NCBI GenBank assembly: GCA_963966185.1
Contig: CAWZYM010000384.1
Span: 186,001 to 250,000, forward strand
Direction of reading: 5' to 3'
DNA length: 64,000 bases
DNA from: Rhabditoides inermis
Taxonomy: Eukaryota > Nematoda > Chromadorea > Rhabditida > Rhabditidae
Below the pieces are notes generated by a model that worked only from the letters and a program-made list of their open reading frames with translations, was not told the DNA's origin and did no database searches. Positions within the stretch are counted from its first letter, which is position 1, and every line of letters starts with the position of its first letter. Position numbers and translations under genes: made by a program. Shown here in pieces: positions 10,614 through 24,000 of this stretch.

Positions 10614-11014
10614 GTCTCTGTAAAAAGCGAACTCTCGATAAACTAGAAAAATCATAGTCACGGATTTAGGTGAAATTGATTTTTCTGAGGTTTTTAAACA
10701 TTCTAAACACAGCGCGCCGTGGCTAAAACCAAAAAAAATTTTTGTATCAGATATGGTATACGGTACCCCAAATTTGCATATTGCTCGAAACTCAATCAAT
10801 CTTCGATCTGAAGGTGTCATTTCACTCCTTACATGATTAGAAACAAGTTTATTATTGAACATTTCTGTATAATGTCAATGATTAAAAAAAATATAGTCAC
10901 GAGACCGAAAAAATTCTTTTTTTTCATATATTTTGTTTTTTGAAAATTTAACCAAGGTCCGCCCAGTCCAAATGAAATCAACGTTATATTTAGCAAATTA
11001 TTACGGTCATTTTC

Positions 11015-11015
<1 letters not shown>

Positions 11016-11056
<41 letters not shown>
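11016..11056. repeat. (AT)n micros​atellite
   Basis: About 40 bp of uninterrupted AT dinucleotide repeat in an otherwise AT-rich, gene-free segment. Confidence 0.97.
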
Positions 11057-11058
<2 letters not shown>

Positions 11059-11938
11059 TCAAAGTGTTTATGTAACTAGTTAGCGCTTTGCAGATATGCA
11101 ACGTGTACATATGCAGGCAGTATACAATCGTGTTCGTTTATTCTACAATCAGAACAGTTTGTGTAAAATTACCTTGACTGCAACATGACTTTGTAGAAAG
11201 AAATAAGAAAGATAGCTATGACGACATTGAAATAATTAAACAATCAACAGGTAAATCTTGCTACAGTCGACCAATCTACCAATTCTACCAATTCTGTCTA
11301 CCAATTTTGTCTCTTCTTACATACCTGTAAATTTTATCGTTCTTTATTTATTAGAAAACATCTGCGCCGAGAAAAAAATTGAATTACAAAAATGATATCA
11401 AATCTTGAAATTTGGTATTTACCACTCACATGTCACTCGTATTTTTGGAAGGCCGCATAATACCCAAGAAAAGTTTATAAATAGAAATGCAACAACACGA
11501 GCTTCGGTTTTATTATTATCTTTGCCAAAAACAAATTATGTAGTTAGAATGAGCTAAATCGGTTGGTCTACCACTTTGGAGCTCCGAACGAGTGATTTTT
11601 TTTTGTTCAGTTAGGTTCAGTTAAGCGGTAAATTTTGTTTCTGAATTACCTACTTATTTGTTTCTAAACTTTCTTAATAAAGTTTCTAAATTACTTACTT
11701 TTTTTTATTAGATTACTTGAGCGATACGATTCGTTCAAGGCAGCGCAGATCCCTATCTAAATACTGTAGTTCAGTTATGTCAAAAGATATATTTTGGTAG
11801 TCTGTCTTCCGAAGAGCAGTCTTTGGGCATTCGCATGTTTTCCTCCATCGGACGCCCTTTTCACATGTCTAGTGACGATTTGATTAGTGTCACGAAACAA
11901 CATTCGACAAACCAATTCAGAGCATCCGAATACGGTTA

Positions 11939-11978
<40 letters not shown>

Positions 11979-14851
11979 GTCATGTGACAGACAATCTATC
12001 GGAGGAATAGTGCAGACGCACGTGTTAGTATTGCTTTGCTGCATTGCCCCTACACGAACAGTAATTAGAGTGTATATCGAAATCGGTGTTTTGAAACTGC
12101 GATGTTTTGAACTGTTTTGTTCATCTTGTGACTATTTGGAAGAAGATAGGTAGAGATAGAGAAGACAGCCATCTTTGCTCGTAATGTATATAATGTTTTG
12201 CGTTCTGAAACGATTCCAATTCCATGCATTTCAAATCCCTCTGTTCTTTGAGATTTGGAATATGTATGGTGTAAGCACTACGAGCTTAGTACAGCTATTT
12301 CAAAATAGATAGAGAAAAAGATAGAGGAGGAGAGAGAAAACGGGGAGACATATGGTATATGGAATGTGATCTTTAGTAGGTTCCTCTGCCGTGTAGGCTA
12401 ATGTCTTTCTAATGCGTTTTCTTTTCGAAACAGAGAAGAAGGTGAGCCTTTTTGGTTTTCCGATTCCGAGTATGGTTTGTGTAACACTAGAAACATTGCA
12501 AACAAGAGTATTGTGAGTTGTTATTTCGTAATATGTTATTAGCTCGGACTTCCCGATAATTCGAATTTATCAAACCTAAACTTAGGGTGAGCCACGGTGT
12601 AATAAATACACTCGTTGTATTCTGATAAACTGTGGGTGGCTGTTTAAAAGAAGGTCGAACATAAGTAACGAAGTTTTGTAATACGCCTTCACTGAAATAA
12701 GCGGTGACAGCCAAGTGCAATTCATACCATGCATTAGGCAAAACCGAAATTGATCTTCAGATTTGATTTTTAATAATTGCGTCAAGGTTTTGTAATCAAA
12801 ACAAAACGGCACTTATCTTCAAAAATTGGTAACACACACTGAAAGATAGTGTACCCTCTGAATCCCATATTAAAAATTATCACGAATGTATTATCAATGC
12901 CTTTAAGAAATATTTTCATGCCGTTTGTGGTTGTTTGTGATGAAAAACAATGAAATTAAAACTTATCAAAAATTTATTTCAATCCAACATGATACACATA
13001 TTTACGCAACTTTTTTAACAGAACTTGCAGCGTTTAGCAGATCATTTTTCTATCAGCTGTTCCCGCCAAATTCGTAAAAAAACACATATTAGGAATGTTA
13101 TCCAAAATAGGAATGACATAAGAAACAATATAAACACATGGAAATAAATTGTCTTTAATGAAACAGCCGATAGTGTGGTCAAATTGTGTAACTTCGTGCA
13201 AGTTGTGCACACACCCCCGAGCTGATTAAAAGTTATTAGATTCTACGATTTCTCACTCCAATTGTCAAATGATTTTTTAAAACTAATTTGTTTCAGAATG
13301 TATATTTGCATTATCATAATAATACTCATTGAATCGTAAACAATGACATGTTATATCTACGCATACACCCAGATTCAGAGGGTACACTACCTTTAAATAT
13401 TCTAATGATTGAAATAGGAAGATAGAGAGCAGAAAAAAAAGTTAGTGGAGAGAGAGAAATCAGACAGAGGGAAGAGAAATTTCGCATCGCTTTTGCAGTA
13501 TAATAATATATCATATTACATGTTTACAACACCCCCACATCATTTCTAAAAACATTCTCACAAAACACACGCATTTCGCATGCATTCGAAAATTGCTCGC
13601 TTATTTTCGATTCGAGTTGGGTGTGGAGTAGAGTTGTTGTACTCTTTCGGATCAAGCATCCGAGTCGCGTGCAAAATTCAATAAAAATGACGCAAAGACT
13701 CAACCGATATATTCCGGCAAGTCATTTCATTTTCATGTTATTGAATTTAGAGAAAATCTATTTCATGTCATCATCCGAGTACATGAAAGTACATGAAATT
13801 CTATAGCAATGAACATGTCTCCTGGTCGAGCCAACGCAGGTGTTTTACGCCATTATGTATTAACGTGGGGGTATTCTAAAATAATCCACTTCCGCGCGCG
13901 CAGAGAAAGTATCGCGTTTCCACCGAGCGGCGTATCGTTTCGCATTACTATATCACTATAGTCAATCCGGGACTATCGACTCCTGAACCGAGCTGTGAAA
14001 GCGCATGCATATCAAATGACACCCATTCCCTTTTGTACAGCCGATATATTTTGCAGCCAAGAATCATGGTCGAGATATCCACTACAGTACCAAAGAGGAT
14101 AGGAAGAAAAATAAAAAAAAGAGAGAGATTTTTCTATGGACTCCGCGATTTTTTTTCGGTCTAATAGGCTCAATCTCTCAATCGGGAAAAAACGGCAGGC
14201 AAGAGTTCACTCTCATTTGGAAGGCATCACTTCTCGCTCCATCTCCCTCTCATTCAACCATATACGGAACGCCTCGGAAACGCGCTCTCTAATGAGATAT
14301 CTTGTGTAAGTATTCGTGTGATACATTGGCATAACGTAGGCTAGAGCTCTCTCTCTCACACCACATAAACCTTTTAGAGAAACCCTATTGTATGCTTCTA
14401 TTTTTACACTCGCATTGGGTGACGGCGTACACACTCTCCCTCACACTGAATAACTGATTGAGGTCGTTTGTGTTATGGTCGTTTGCGCTACTGGCAAATG
14501 AACTGGCTGTGAGAAACATGTGTGATTGTGTTAGAGCAGTCATTTCCAAGCGTTTGTATGAAGAATTTTATTCACAAAAACACGTGTGGAAAAAAAACCC
14601 GGAAAAGTACAGTTTCTGTTGCAAGAAAGCTATCTGGAAAGGTCAAAGCACTTTAAGACTGTGAAGTATTCAATGAAAAAATAATTCCAAGTCAAACTCA
14701 ACATATTAAGGGGAAATTTTGTTTCTCTCACTACAAATATTCACCACACCACAGCACAAAGTCGTTTTGCAGACCCCCATCTTTCTTCCTTTCTAATTTC
14801 ATCCCCGTCTTCATTGTGTTGCTCCTGTGGACTCTGACCATTTGTCAGATG

Positions 14852-14983
<132 letters not shown>

Positions 14984-15050
14984 GGGGGTGGAAAAAAAGG
15001 AATGAGCGGACGCAAATTAGCAGTCTTGTGTTGGTGACAAATGAAATTGC

Positions 15051-15569
15051 CTAATAGCTCACTGGCTGCAATTCGCTCCTGCATAATTTCAACAGGACGA
15101 TTTTATGTGACACTTTGAGAAAAACGATGATGAGAAAAATGCGGGTGAGAGATGGTGGGCAAGGAGACTGCCCCTCTCTCTCCACGTCTCTATCCCCACC
15201 AAAATAGATTGAATTAAATTGATTTACTGCCGATATCAAGAATACAACAACGGAGATGGAATACAAAGGGTTTAGTCTGCGTGAAGTATCTGTCGTGGTT
15301 CCTTCTTGTCGGGATCCGACGTGAAGGAGGGGTGGTGTGCTTGGTCTCACGCTTGGGTTGACGTTGCGACAGCCATTGTAGAAAGTGTACTCGGCGGTTT
15401 CAACTCCGTGCTCCGAGGATTCCTCAAAGTCCAAAACCAACAGCGAACATGTGGCGGATACCGTTGATCCAGCAATTCTCCACGTAGACCGGGCTTGGCG
15501 GGTGCGACGGGGAAAATCAACTGGGAGGGACCGACCACTCGGGGGCAAGGGAAGATGATGGAATACCAA
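15051..15569 (-). CDS. Uncertain ORF, possible secreted-protein exon
   Basis: A 172-codon minus-strand frame contains a protein-like middle part (DFEESSEHGVETAEYTFYNG) followed by a hydrophobic segment (YSISVVVFLISAV). An overlapping frame reads RYPPHVRCWF, which resembles the YPPN-C-W signature of CUB domains, so a frameshift or an unseen intron is possible. I could not build a spliced model that joins the two. It may be a degraded exon of a worm CUB-like secreted protein or a chance ORF. Confidence 0.25.
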   Translation of the reverse strand: MVFHHLPLPPSGRSLPVDFPRRTRQARSTWRIAGSTVSATCSLLVLDFEESSEHGVETAEYTFYNGCRNVNPSVRPSTPPLLHVGSRQEGTTTDTSRRLNPLYSISVVVFLISAVNQFNSIYFGGDRDVEREGQSPCPPSLTRIFLIIVFLKVSHKIVLLKLCRSELQPVSY

Positions 15570-16352
15570 AATAGATACCGGAGACTAATCTTGACATATC
15601 TCCTGACTTCTGACCAATCCTGACGTCAACAGAGACAAACCTTGACGTGACAAAAGCAAAAATAGAAACTTCAGACGATATTGACGTAATTAGGTGCAAA
15701 TCTGTACTGCAAATGGCAAATCTGTACCGAAAATCTTTTCGAAAATCTTTCCAAAATAATCTCTTTCGGAAAAAGGGAGGGTTTACGATGTGCTCTCGTT
15801 CAAAAACCACACATTCTTAATGCCTTGTGTAGATCCTCATATTAGTTACTCGCACGATAAGTATGTACATGGAGAAAATGTGCATAGCAAAGTTGCCAGA
15901 CGAGCGTTGTTGTGGAAGACACGGCGTCCCGGCCACACGTTTTCCATTCTACACCACGCAAATTGGAATACATAAACAACGAAGAGTGGTCGCTGAGTGT
16001 TTGTCTCAGCAAACCACAGCCTCTCCCCTCTCCTTCTCCTCCTTTCCCTCTCCCCCTCTCCCTCTCTTCCCTCGCCCACCCCACGCAGTGACGTCACTGC
16101 CGCGTTGGCTCAAAGAGCATCGCAAGAGTTCCCTATTCATAATCATACCGAGAGTGGGGTAGCATTTATGAGTGGTTCGGTGAAAAAACACTGTTTGCGT
16201 GCTGGAGATGCTAGAGAGAGAGAGGGGGGGAGAGATTAGACGAACTTGTAACAAGAACCCAGAAAAAGTCGAACGCTCGCCAGCAAATATCATAAAATAC
16301 GTGCGTCATTGCAAAGTCGAGTCATTCACGACGACCCCTTCGGCTTACCAGA

Positions 16353-16409
<57 letters not shown>

Positions 16410-16827
16410 ACAGCGAGGGAGAGACAGAGACAGAGAGATGGGTGGTATGCTCGCATGCTCTCATCATCTCACGACTATCGGCTTGCAAGGCGAAACTCGT
16501 GTTTGCCGCGTGTTTCGAAACTTCCGACGTCATTTTGAACTGTAGCAGAATGGGCAGAGATGATGGAGAGAGGGGAGGGAGAGAGAGAGAAGGAGAGAGA
16601 GAGAGAGAAAGAGAGAAAGATAGAGAGGAGGGTGAAGAAGAGATTGGCGCCCCTTAACCAATGTGTGTCGCTCTCTCCATCTCTCGATAGGATCCCTCTC
16701 ACCTCAGCCATACTTATTTTTATTCCGCTAGTGTGAAGTAAATTAAATTCGCTTCGCCGATGGCGAGGCATCCCCCTCTGTACATACCTACTCATCCGTA
16801 TCGCCTCCAAAGGACACTGTTTCTCCT

Positions 16828-16935
16828 CTCTCTCCCCCCCCCCTCTCTCTCTCTCCCTCTCTCTCTCCCCCTCTCTCTCTCCCCCTCTCTCTCTCTCTCT
16901 CCCTCTCTCTCTCTCTCTCCCTCTCCCTCTCTCTC
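16828..16935. repeat. (CT)n pyrimidine-rich array
   Basis: Roughly 110 bp of CTCTCTCC/CT repeats on the plus strand. It is one of several such blocks between 16.3 and 17 kb. Confidence 0.95.
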
Positions 16936-17402
16936 ATCATTCGAGAGTACGAGTGGAGTGCTATTCTCGTGAACGCCGCCTGAAACCCTAATTGGAAAAC
17001 AACGAAAAGCTTGCCCCCAATGGTATTGTCAGAGTCGAGAAAGAAAGAGGGACCGAGTCTCTCTCTTTTTCTTTCTCTCGGAGAGAGAGGAAGATGGTTA
17101 CTCCATACTCTCCCATGATGAGCGGTGCACTTTTTCGGCTCAGCCTTGACTCAACCCATAAGTATATCCGAGGTATATCCGTCAACACACACACTCAAAC
17201 ATCCACTCGATAATGCAACGAATTTATGGGTGGCGACGAAAATCTGACACTTACTTTGATGCACTACAGAGTACTGACACAGAGCGAGAGAAATATATGT
17301 GGGGGTGTGGAAACCTGGTTGTAAAGCACGGAGAAGAGAGAGTGTGACCCGGATGTGACATTTGAATGGGGGGAACGGTGGGTCCCGACAAGAAGAGGGG
17401 GA

Positions 17403-18127
17403 TTACTGTACGTAGGGCAGGATCTGTTGTCGCAGGTTCATGAGGACTGCCTGTTCCAAGTGCGGCTTGCGGTCTGTGCGTGGGAGTTCGGAGAGGAGAG
17501 CGAGCTCCGGAGGAACCTCCAGCATCTCCATCTCCTCAAGATCCCGCTTGTCCGGGTACGGTAGCGCCTGAAACAGGGACAGCGTCAGGAACGCGCCAAT
17601 TTCAATGATTATAGTACGTAGTCGTAGTGTTTTGCGTTTTTTGACTGCGGTATAATAATATTTTTGCAGGCGCGTGGGTTGTTTTGCTCGTGTGTAGTCC
17701 TCGGACTCTCAGCCTATAGAGAGAGATGCTTGTAGCTCATTATGGAAGTGAGACCAACCACTAACCAACAGAAAATAGTACATACCAACACACCTAAATG
17801 AAAATGTGCCGTCGCAAGTCTTACTACTGCGAGGCTCTACAATGGTCGCTGGAGAATGAAAAAAGAGGAAGTGTGGGGAAAGGACTCATTCACATTGCAT
17901 TGGTTCTGCTTCCCTCTCTTTTCACTCGAACAAAAGAGCCTGGGAAGAGGGAAGGACATTAGAAAGGCGCTATGCGAACCAATGATGTGAAGAAATGACG
18001 CGATCGCAGAGGGTATTTATAGTTGCAAAGAGTGTCCCACCTGTTGGAGATCGTTGGAGAATACGAGCGGCATACTGTATGCGCAGAGGGGCATCAAAAC
18101 GACGAGTGTGAAGAGAGCGGCGTACAT
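17403..18127 (-). CDS. Small secreted peptide precursor (83 aa)
   Basis: Two exons, 18041-18127 and 17403-17567, join in phase to 83 aa. The first begins with a clear signal peptide (MYAALFTLVVLMPLCAYS) and the second starts after GTTTCAG and ends in TAA. The mature part is acidic, with one KR site (YPDKRDLEE) and an RK site (RTDRKPH), and ends LPYVQ. There is no Gly before a basic site, so no amidated neuropeptide is predicted, and there is no cysteine. I do not recognise a family. It could be a peptide hormone precursor or a secreted effector-like protein. About 9 kb of non-coding DNA lies upstream of the preceding gene and 5.9 kb to the next gene, so it stands alone. Confidence 0.6.
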
Positions 18128-18568
18128 TCTGGAAAGACTACGGTAAGGGTACGGTATACGGTAACAATGATAACAACGCGAATTGTGAATATCCACTATC
18201 GAGACTCGAAACAAATAGCGCGTTATCACGCGGGTAATGTTGATAGAATTTCTGATTGACGCAATCATCAAGTAGAATGTGCAGAATCGGCCAAGAAAAG
18301 GCAATTGAAGCGAGTTGATTAGGCGACGCGAGACAGCGAAGAAACACTGCCGCCGTCACGAAAACAATGAATCGCTGCAAAACAAGGGAGAGTGATGATA
18401 TTCCACGGAATGCAGTACTCGGAAAACAATAGCTAGCCACCGACGACTGTCGACTGTCGACGAGCAGTGGCCAGCACGTATATATCTACATTGCCTCGGG
18501 CCAGCCAAGCCACGCCCCTTCTATTCTTAGCGGCAACGCGTATTTCAGGCCACGCTCTCTATCCCCTC

Positions 18569-18608
<40 letters not shown>

Positions 18609-20330
18609 GGCGGGGGAGGAGCGGCGTCAGTCCACGTCATCCCAGCGCTTTTATTTGCAACGAGTCAATCGGTGAGCCGGATGAAGCCAAAAAAGGAGTG
18701 AGAGTTGACATGTGATGTGGAGATTGCGTGGTTATAACCCCATAGATTCCCGGATTGGGCATTGCGCGGGTGGCCGGATATAGCGAAAAAGACAATAACA
18801 TTCTAATATAATCAGAAATCTTGAATGGGAACGAGACTCCTACGCTGATAATATCATTATGAATGAAGGAGGGCGAATGAACTTATTAACATTTTCGAGT
18901 CATCCTAGTACGACAAATATAGACCCGGAATGAAGCATGGAAAATGTGAGCTAACCGAAACCTTAAAATTGCAAGACTTGCGTATTGCGTATGTAATATA
19001 TTATCATATATTATCATCATATATCACATGACTGTCATCTGCCTACAATTGATATCGTCTGGGTTCTAGAATTTATCTGACCCATTATCATTATTTTAGA
19101 AGCATTGCACAACTAAAGAAATTAAGTTTAAGTAGCATCCCACTCAGAATTTTGTGTAAAACTACGAATATCACGTAAACAAAATATAATCTAAATAAAT
19201 CTCTTTTAAACTAGTCATGAATGAACTATATACTAAAATTGTTTGAAACGTAGTGAGAAAAACAAAACATAATACACTATATCCGCACGACTTTTTCTTT
19301 GGTACATTATATGCACATTATTTTTTTCTCTGAATTTTCTGTTCATTTTTTGTACGTTTTATTAGGATACGCCAAACTAGTGTATTATATAGTTCAATTT
19401 GGAGACGAGATTGTAATTTCATGTTCTTTTCCGAGGTAGTCATAGTTAATACACGAAAATAAAAATAAAACCAATAAAACGCGAAAGAACCGATTCCTCT
19501 TTACCTACATCGGCATTTTCAGTTTGTATGTTTCATTTTTCGTTTTACTTTCCTACCGTAGGCTCTGTTTTGTTGCCTATGTTGCCCATGTTCAGTACTC
19601 AACATGGTAATAAACTATTATATTCACACGTTTACCTAAATGTGCACGTGCCCTAAGTGTTGTAAGGCGAAATCAGAAGTCGCCACTTCATGTAATGATA
19701 GTGTTGTAGTGACGCCTCGTGGGTCATTTTATCTTTTAAGACGTAACATATATTGTGTTTGCCATATTCACAACGTTTGGAAGACAAAAACAACGCGAAA
19801 AAACCACATTGGTACCTGCAAAGATGCCAGTATGTTACACATCTCTTAGAACTTTACGATTAGCTTCATGTATATTGTACATAAAGAAGTTTTGTTTAGC
19901 TTTAGTAGATACTAATTGGTTTTGCAAAATAATATGAAATAACAAAATCTTTTATTCTGCTTATTGGTAGTTCATTGCCACGTTCCGTGCGACTACCACG
20001 CGGAAAGAATACGTGATGAATAATTCTTTTGCGTGCAGATTTGTTGAGGAGGTTCACAAACATATTTTCAATCGACGGATATTTTTCTACGCAGCAATAG
20101 AGAGAGTGAAAGCGGCAAAACGGGGGAGAGAAACGGAAATTATATATTTCAGGTGCTGCGATTTTCACAGTAGTGCGTGTTTCACGGGGAGTTGTTGTTC
20201 ACTCACAATCTATAATGATGAATACAAAATGACAGCACAGCCGTAAAAGACTTTTTTATCATTTTTTTCAGGGTTTTCCACTTCATTGCACTCCCGGATA
20301 CCCCGGTCGAGCGCTGTCCAAAAATACCAG

Positions 20331-20532
20331 TGTATGACACTGAGCGAACTCAGGTCAGAACTCTAGGCGTACCTTGAGATACTGGGTTAAAAACCAACGC
20401 ATTTCGTGGACGCTCCGCTCTAGAAAGCCAGCATTGCGCTATTCGCACCGGGTTTGTGTCATCTACGAAAGAAAAACGCGGCTGTGAGAGAGCGCCAGAC
20501 AGCGAGCGCGATTACAACTGGAGCGCGCAAAT
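20331..20532 (+). repeat. About 200-bp dispersed repeat, copy 2
   Basis: Inverted, nearly identical copy of 10029-10230, about 10 kb away. One copy lacks a base or two near the AGAAAGAAAAACGCGG segment. The flanks are unrelated. Confidence 0.8.
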
Positions 20533-21085
20533 TTAGTAGCATAATGCATAAACATAATTCCGCTATATCGGTAACTTCCAGTCTATTTTAAAAAAAATCC
20601 CATTGGAAAAGAGGTAAAATTCTTTGTGAGAAACTTATATTTTTCTTATGGTTCTCCAGCGTTTTTTTACTGCAATTCCAGCATGTGACTGAAAATACAG
20701 TAGGTTGTGTTTTCGCGCGAAAAAGAGCACTCGACGCAGCCGCACTTGATTCTTGATGATCACACAGTATATAATAAATCTAAAAATCAAAATCAGAATA
20801 TATATCTCGAATCAAGTAGCACATGGTTATGTAATTTACAGTAAGGTTACGGTAAAGTAAAGTATTTCTCGCCCTCTATACAGCGCCTACAACAACACGG
20901 CGATTCACAGTTAATAATCTGTGGGTAGGCGGAGCTGCGCTACAAAAACGCGTGTCTCGTGCGGCACATGTTACCAAAACACAAAGCACATCCGATTCTG
21001 CTGGGATCGTGGTAAGACCACTCCATGGGCGGATTCGAAAAGTGGGCGGAGTTTTGCTGATCATGCTTGTCGATTTGAGACCGTT

Positions 21086-21514
21086 CTATTTTAAGCTCCG
21101 CCCCGTCGCGGGTCGCGCTTGTTTTGAGCTAGCGAGTTTATTCACTTGTGAATCGCCGTGAACAATACGGATTTCGCTGGTCCCGTACGGGTTGTTGGTG
21201 ATGCCCTTGCTTGTGGCTTCTTGAAAAGTTTCAATCTCGGCAGCGGAAGATCCTGGCTTCAACGATCGACCGCGAAGAAACGTCTCGAGAGATTCGTTGT
21301 CTTCGAGGATATTCAAATAAACAGAAAGTGAACATTCTACTGGAGTAGGACTCCAGTCAAAACTCGTCCATTTGTCTAGTGAACACATACTAACAGTAAA
21401 AAATAACAGTTTTATAGTAGAAATCCAGCAGAATTGTAGTAAAACTTTCCAGTGGAAATCTGGTAAAATTATGGTGGGTTTAGATTTGCTAGTGAGATTC
21501 CCGTTTTCACTCAC
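21086..21514 (-). CDS. Uncertain intronless ORF (142 aa)
   Basis: The C-terminal 70 codons look protein-like (EDNESLETFLRGRSLKPG, then a segment with NNPYGTSEIR) and the N-terminal part is Trp/Phe-rich. I see no signal peptide, recognisable domain or splice support. The ATG-to-stop frame may instead be a terminal exon preceded by an acceptor inside it, or a relic of an inserted element. No function is proposed. Confidence 0.25.
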   Translation of the reverse strand: MSENGNLTSKSKPTIILPDFHWKVLLQFCWISTIKLLFFTVSMCSLDKWTSFDWSPTPVECSLSVYLNILEDNESLETFLRGRSLKPGSSAAEIETFQEATSKGITNNPYGTSEIRIVHGDSQVNKLASSKQARPATGRSLK

Positions 21515-21792
21515 CCAATACTTATGAGATTCTTAGAACGACTTTCTCTGAAACAAGTTGCGCACTTTCCAAGAAGTAGGAACTGGAGATTTTACTAAAT
21601 TACTTTGGTAAAATATTATTTCAAGAAAGATGTGAGAAAAAACATCGATCTCGCTACATGTAAAACATGTACACTATGAAACAATATACTTCAATGCCAA
21701 TCAAATACCCCTTCAAATATCGTTCAGTGTAGTTACCGTTCAGTAAGAATTCCATTATCAGTTGATATACAATAGCAACCAGAAAGGGAAAC

Positions 21793-22056
21793 ATGGAGAA
21801 GAAAAAAGATGATGCGAATGAGTTTGCTTATAGAGAATATTGTCAGAACTTTGTTTATTTTTTTCTTTTAGAGAGACCATTTAGAGAGAACATTGTCAAT
21901 TTAGACAGGCCCAGAGACGCGAAGGAGACAGCTGATAAATTATTGCGGATAACAGTGCACGAAATACAAACAATAGTTCGTGTCATCATAGGGGGAACTA
22001 ACTTTTTAAAAATTAAACTGTTGAAATGTATATTTAGTACTGATGTTCTACTCTAG
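21793..22056 (+). CDS. Uncertain small ORF (87 aa)
   Basis: A charged ORF starts MEKKKDDANEFAYREY and contains an amphipathic segment (DAKETADKLLRITVHEI). It begins after a purine-rich leader (AGAAAGGGAAAC). Base use is more AT-rich than in the confident genes here, and no domain is recognised. It may be chance. Confidence 0.2.
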   Translation: MEKKKDDANEFAYREYCQNFVYFFLLERPFRENIVNLDRPRDAKETADKLLRITVHEIQTIVRVIIGGTNFLKIKLLKCIFSTDVLL

Positions 22057-22439
22057 GACTCGCCATTCGAGGGCCACCTTTCTCCAGGTATGTAGTTCAG
22101 CATTGCGCAAACGTTGCTCATACAGAACTTTTTGAAAGGATTAAATCTATAATAGGCTCGCACTTAGCTCATGATTTTTCGTTGAAATCATTATCGTGGA
22201 TTTTGACACTACCGTATACTAAACGAAATGCACTGCATATTGTTTTTGCTGTTCATATCTCTACTCAACATATACTCTCTCATGACCACGTGGCGTAGTG
22301 GTAACGCTCTCTTAGGAAGCTTAGGAAGCAAATGATTTTGTCAAATTGAAAACATCATCGAAAAGGTTCTCATCGTTGTCTAACCACCCTAATGTCTCTC
22401 GTGAAAAGAGTAGAACTCATTTGCGGGCCCACTATATCC

Positions 22440-22620
22440 AGCATGAAGGTCCCGAGTTTCCGTTTGACGTGGCGTGGGTATCACTCAGTGACGGCGCGTG
22501 TCCATCGTCCCTCCTGATGATGTGCCCGGCCCATTGGTGTTTGTTCTGGCGCATGTACCGCAGTAGATTCTTCAACTTTCATCGTCTCCTCATCTCCTCG
22601 CTGCTATGATTATGTATCAT
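22440..22620 (-). mobile_element. LINE-like reverse-transcriptase tail fragment
   Basis: The minus strand encodes RYMRQNKHQWAGHIIRRDDG, which fits the conserved W-AGH-RR-D signature found after the thumb of non-LTR reverse transcriptases. The frame ends soon after, and no RT catalytic core is present nearby. It is a short dead fragment next to MITE copy B. Confidence 0.65.
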
Positions 22621-22631
22621 TATGGATAGGA

Positions 22632-23160
22632 GGAAGGAAGTGCACATGGTAGTAGCTGCTCCGGAAGGAGCTACACTACTAATAAGAGAAGGAGTTGCAC
22701 TTGAACTATTTTAGTAGTGTCGAAACATATCATAAGTGTGCATATCTTATCTCTATGATGTGTTGTATGTCCACAATTTCATATACAAGGAAGTTCTAAT
22801 ACTACAGCCTTCTAGAAATGAATATTAAGATATAGATATTATGCCAGTAGACATGATGCCAGTAGACCTACATGAGTAGTGCGAGATGTCTTTAGCATGT
22901 ATTACAGTATCATCAGTTGTATGATCTTTGTTAGTATCAGAAAAGTGCATCAATCCTCGATTTGAGCTAAACATCAGATCACTAGTGAATGCAGATCTCC
23001 GGCTGGTACAGTTTCATGTTACTCTATTCGATCCAATACAGTCGAAAACACTCAACATTGTGCAAAAATGCTATTCTTTCACTAATTGGTCAATGTGCAA
23101 CTCCTTCCTCATGCTGTGCAACCCCTGCATGAGCAGCTCCTTCCATGTGCACTTCCTTCC
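22632..23160. mobile_element. Inverted-repeat MITE, copy B
   Basis: The ends GGAAGGAAGTGCACATGG and CCATGTGCACTTCCTTCC are perfect 18-bp inverted repeats. The internal order matches copy A at 6978-7551, with small deletions in each. The weaker match continues a few bases outward into TAGTAGG/CCTATCC-like sequence, so the true ends may lie slightly further out. Confidence 0.8.
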
Positions 23161-23814
23161 TACTATCTGATTATGCTCTCGTCGCTAGGTCTTTTCAGCG
23201 TGTGAGTAAACCGAGTGGGGATGAACTAACTGCGTGTTCAGGCGGTTGATGCGCAATCCGGCATGAAACTAAAGGAAAGTAAAAAATAGTTTTATCAAAC
23301 AAATATTTTTGCGCTAATAAGTATATAAACGTTTGCTTGCGCCACGCTCCTATAGACTACTATTACGCCCCGCCCCCTGCAGCAAATGTGCACCTATTGC
23401 CGGCCTTGGTCAGGCGCTGCCCCGCCCACCTCGTCCTTGGAATCGAACAGCTGTTCTGTCGCTATCGCCGTGCTTTCCCGCCTGTATTACCTACTATTAC
23501 ATTTTTCGTTATACTTCCTCATTTCTTTACTCAATTAAGCGTGTGTGTATTGCATACTAATTTACGCTACGAATACATGCCGTTGTATCGTGTGTTTTTT
23601 TTAATGCTGTCTCTTATCCGCCCTCTCTCGTCGACTCGTAATCGCATTGCTTCACATGCACACATGCTTATATCTCCCCGTTCGTTCGTTCCTTCGTTCG
23701 TTCTTCTGCCACTGTCCCCGCGAGTTCACACTCGAGTTCTCACTTTCTCGTGACTGACTGCGAACGTGCGCGTGTGTCCACTGCCGACACGGGGTGTAAA
23801 CATACATTATCTGA

Positions 23815-23848
<34 letters not shown>

Positions 23849-24000
23849 AGGTGGGAATTACTCTCTGTCTGTGAATCACATGCTCGCCCTTGCAATATAT
23901 ACTATCCGTGTTTTGCACTGGTGCTCTGTCTTGGCATAGTCTGCACTGCTCGTCAATGATCTTCGCGTTGCTTCTCCACAGAGCTGTCTGATAGTAGAGT

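Larger units (their letters stand above)
18128..24000. other. Gene-poor stretch with dispersed repeats
   Basis: Contents: a (CT)n run at about 18568-18606, AT-rich DNA from 18.8 to 20 kb, the dispersed repeat at 20331-20532, two doubtful ORFs (21086-21514 minus, 21793-22056 plus), a LINE-like fragment (22440-22620), MITE copy B (22632-23160) and a (CT)n run near 23815-23850. I see no confident gene. Confidence 0.6.

Noticed and set aside
22290..22320. GTGGCGTAGTGG, a tRNA A-box-like start
   Set aside because: No B box at the expected distance, so neither a tRNA nor a supported SINE head.
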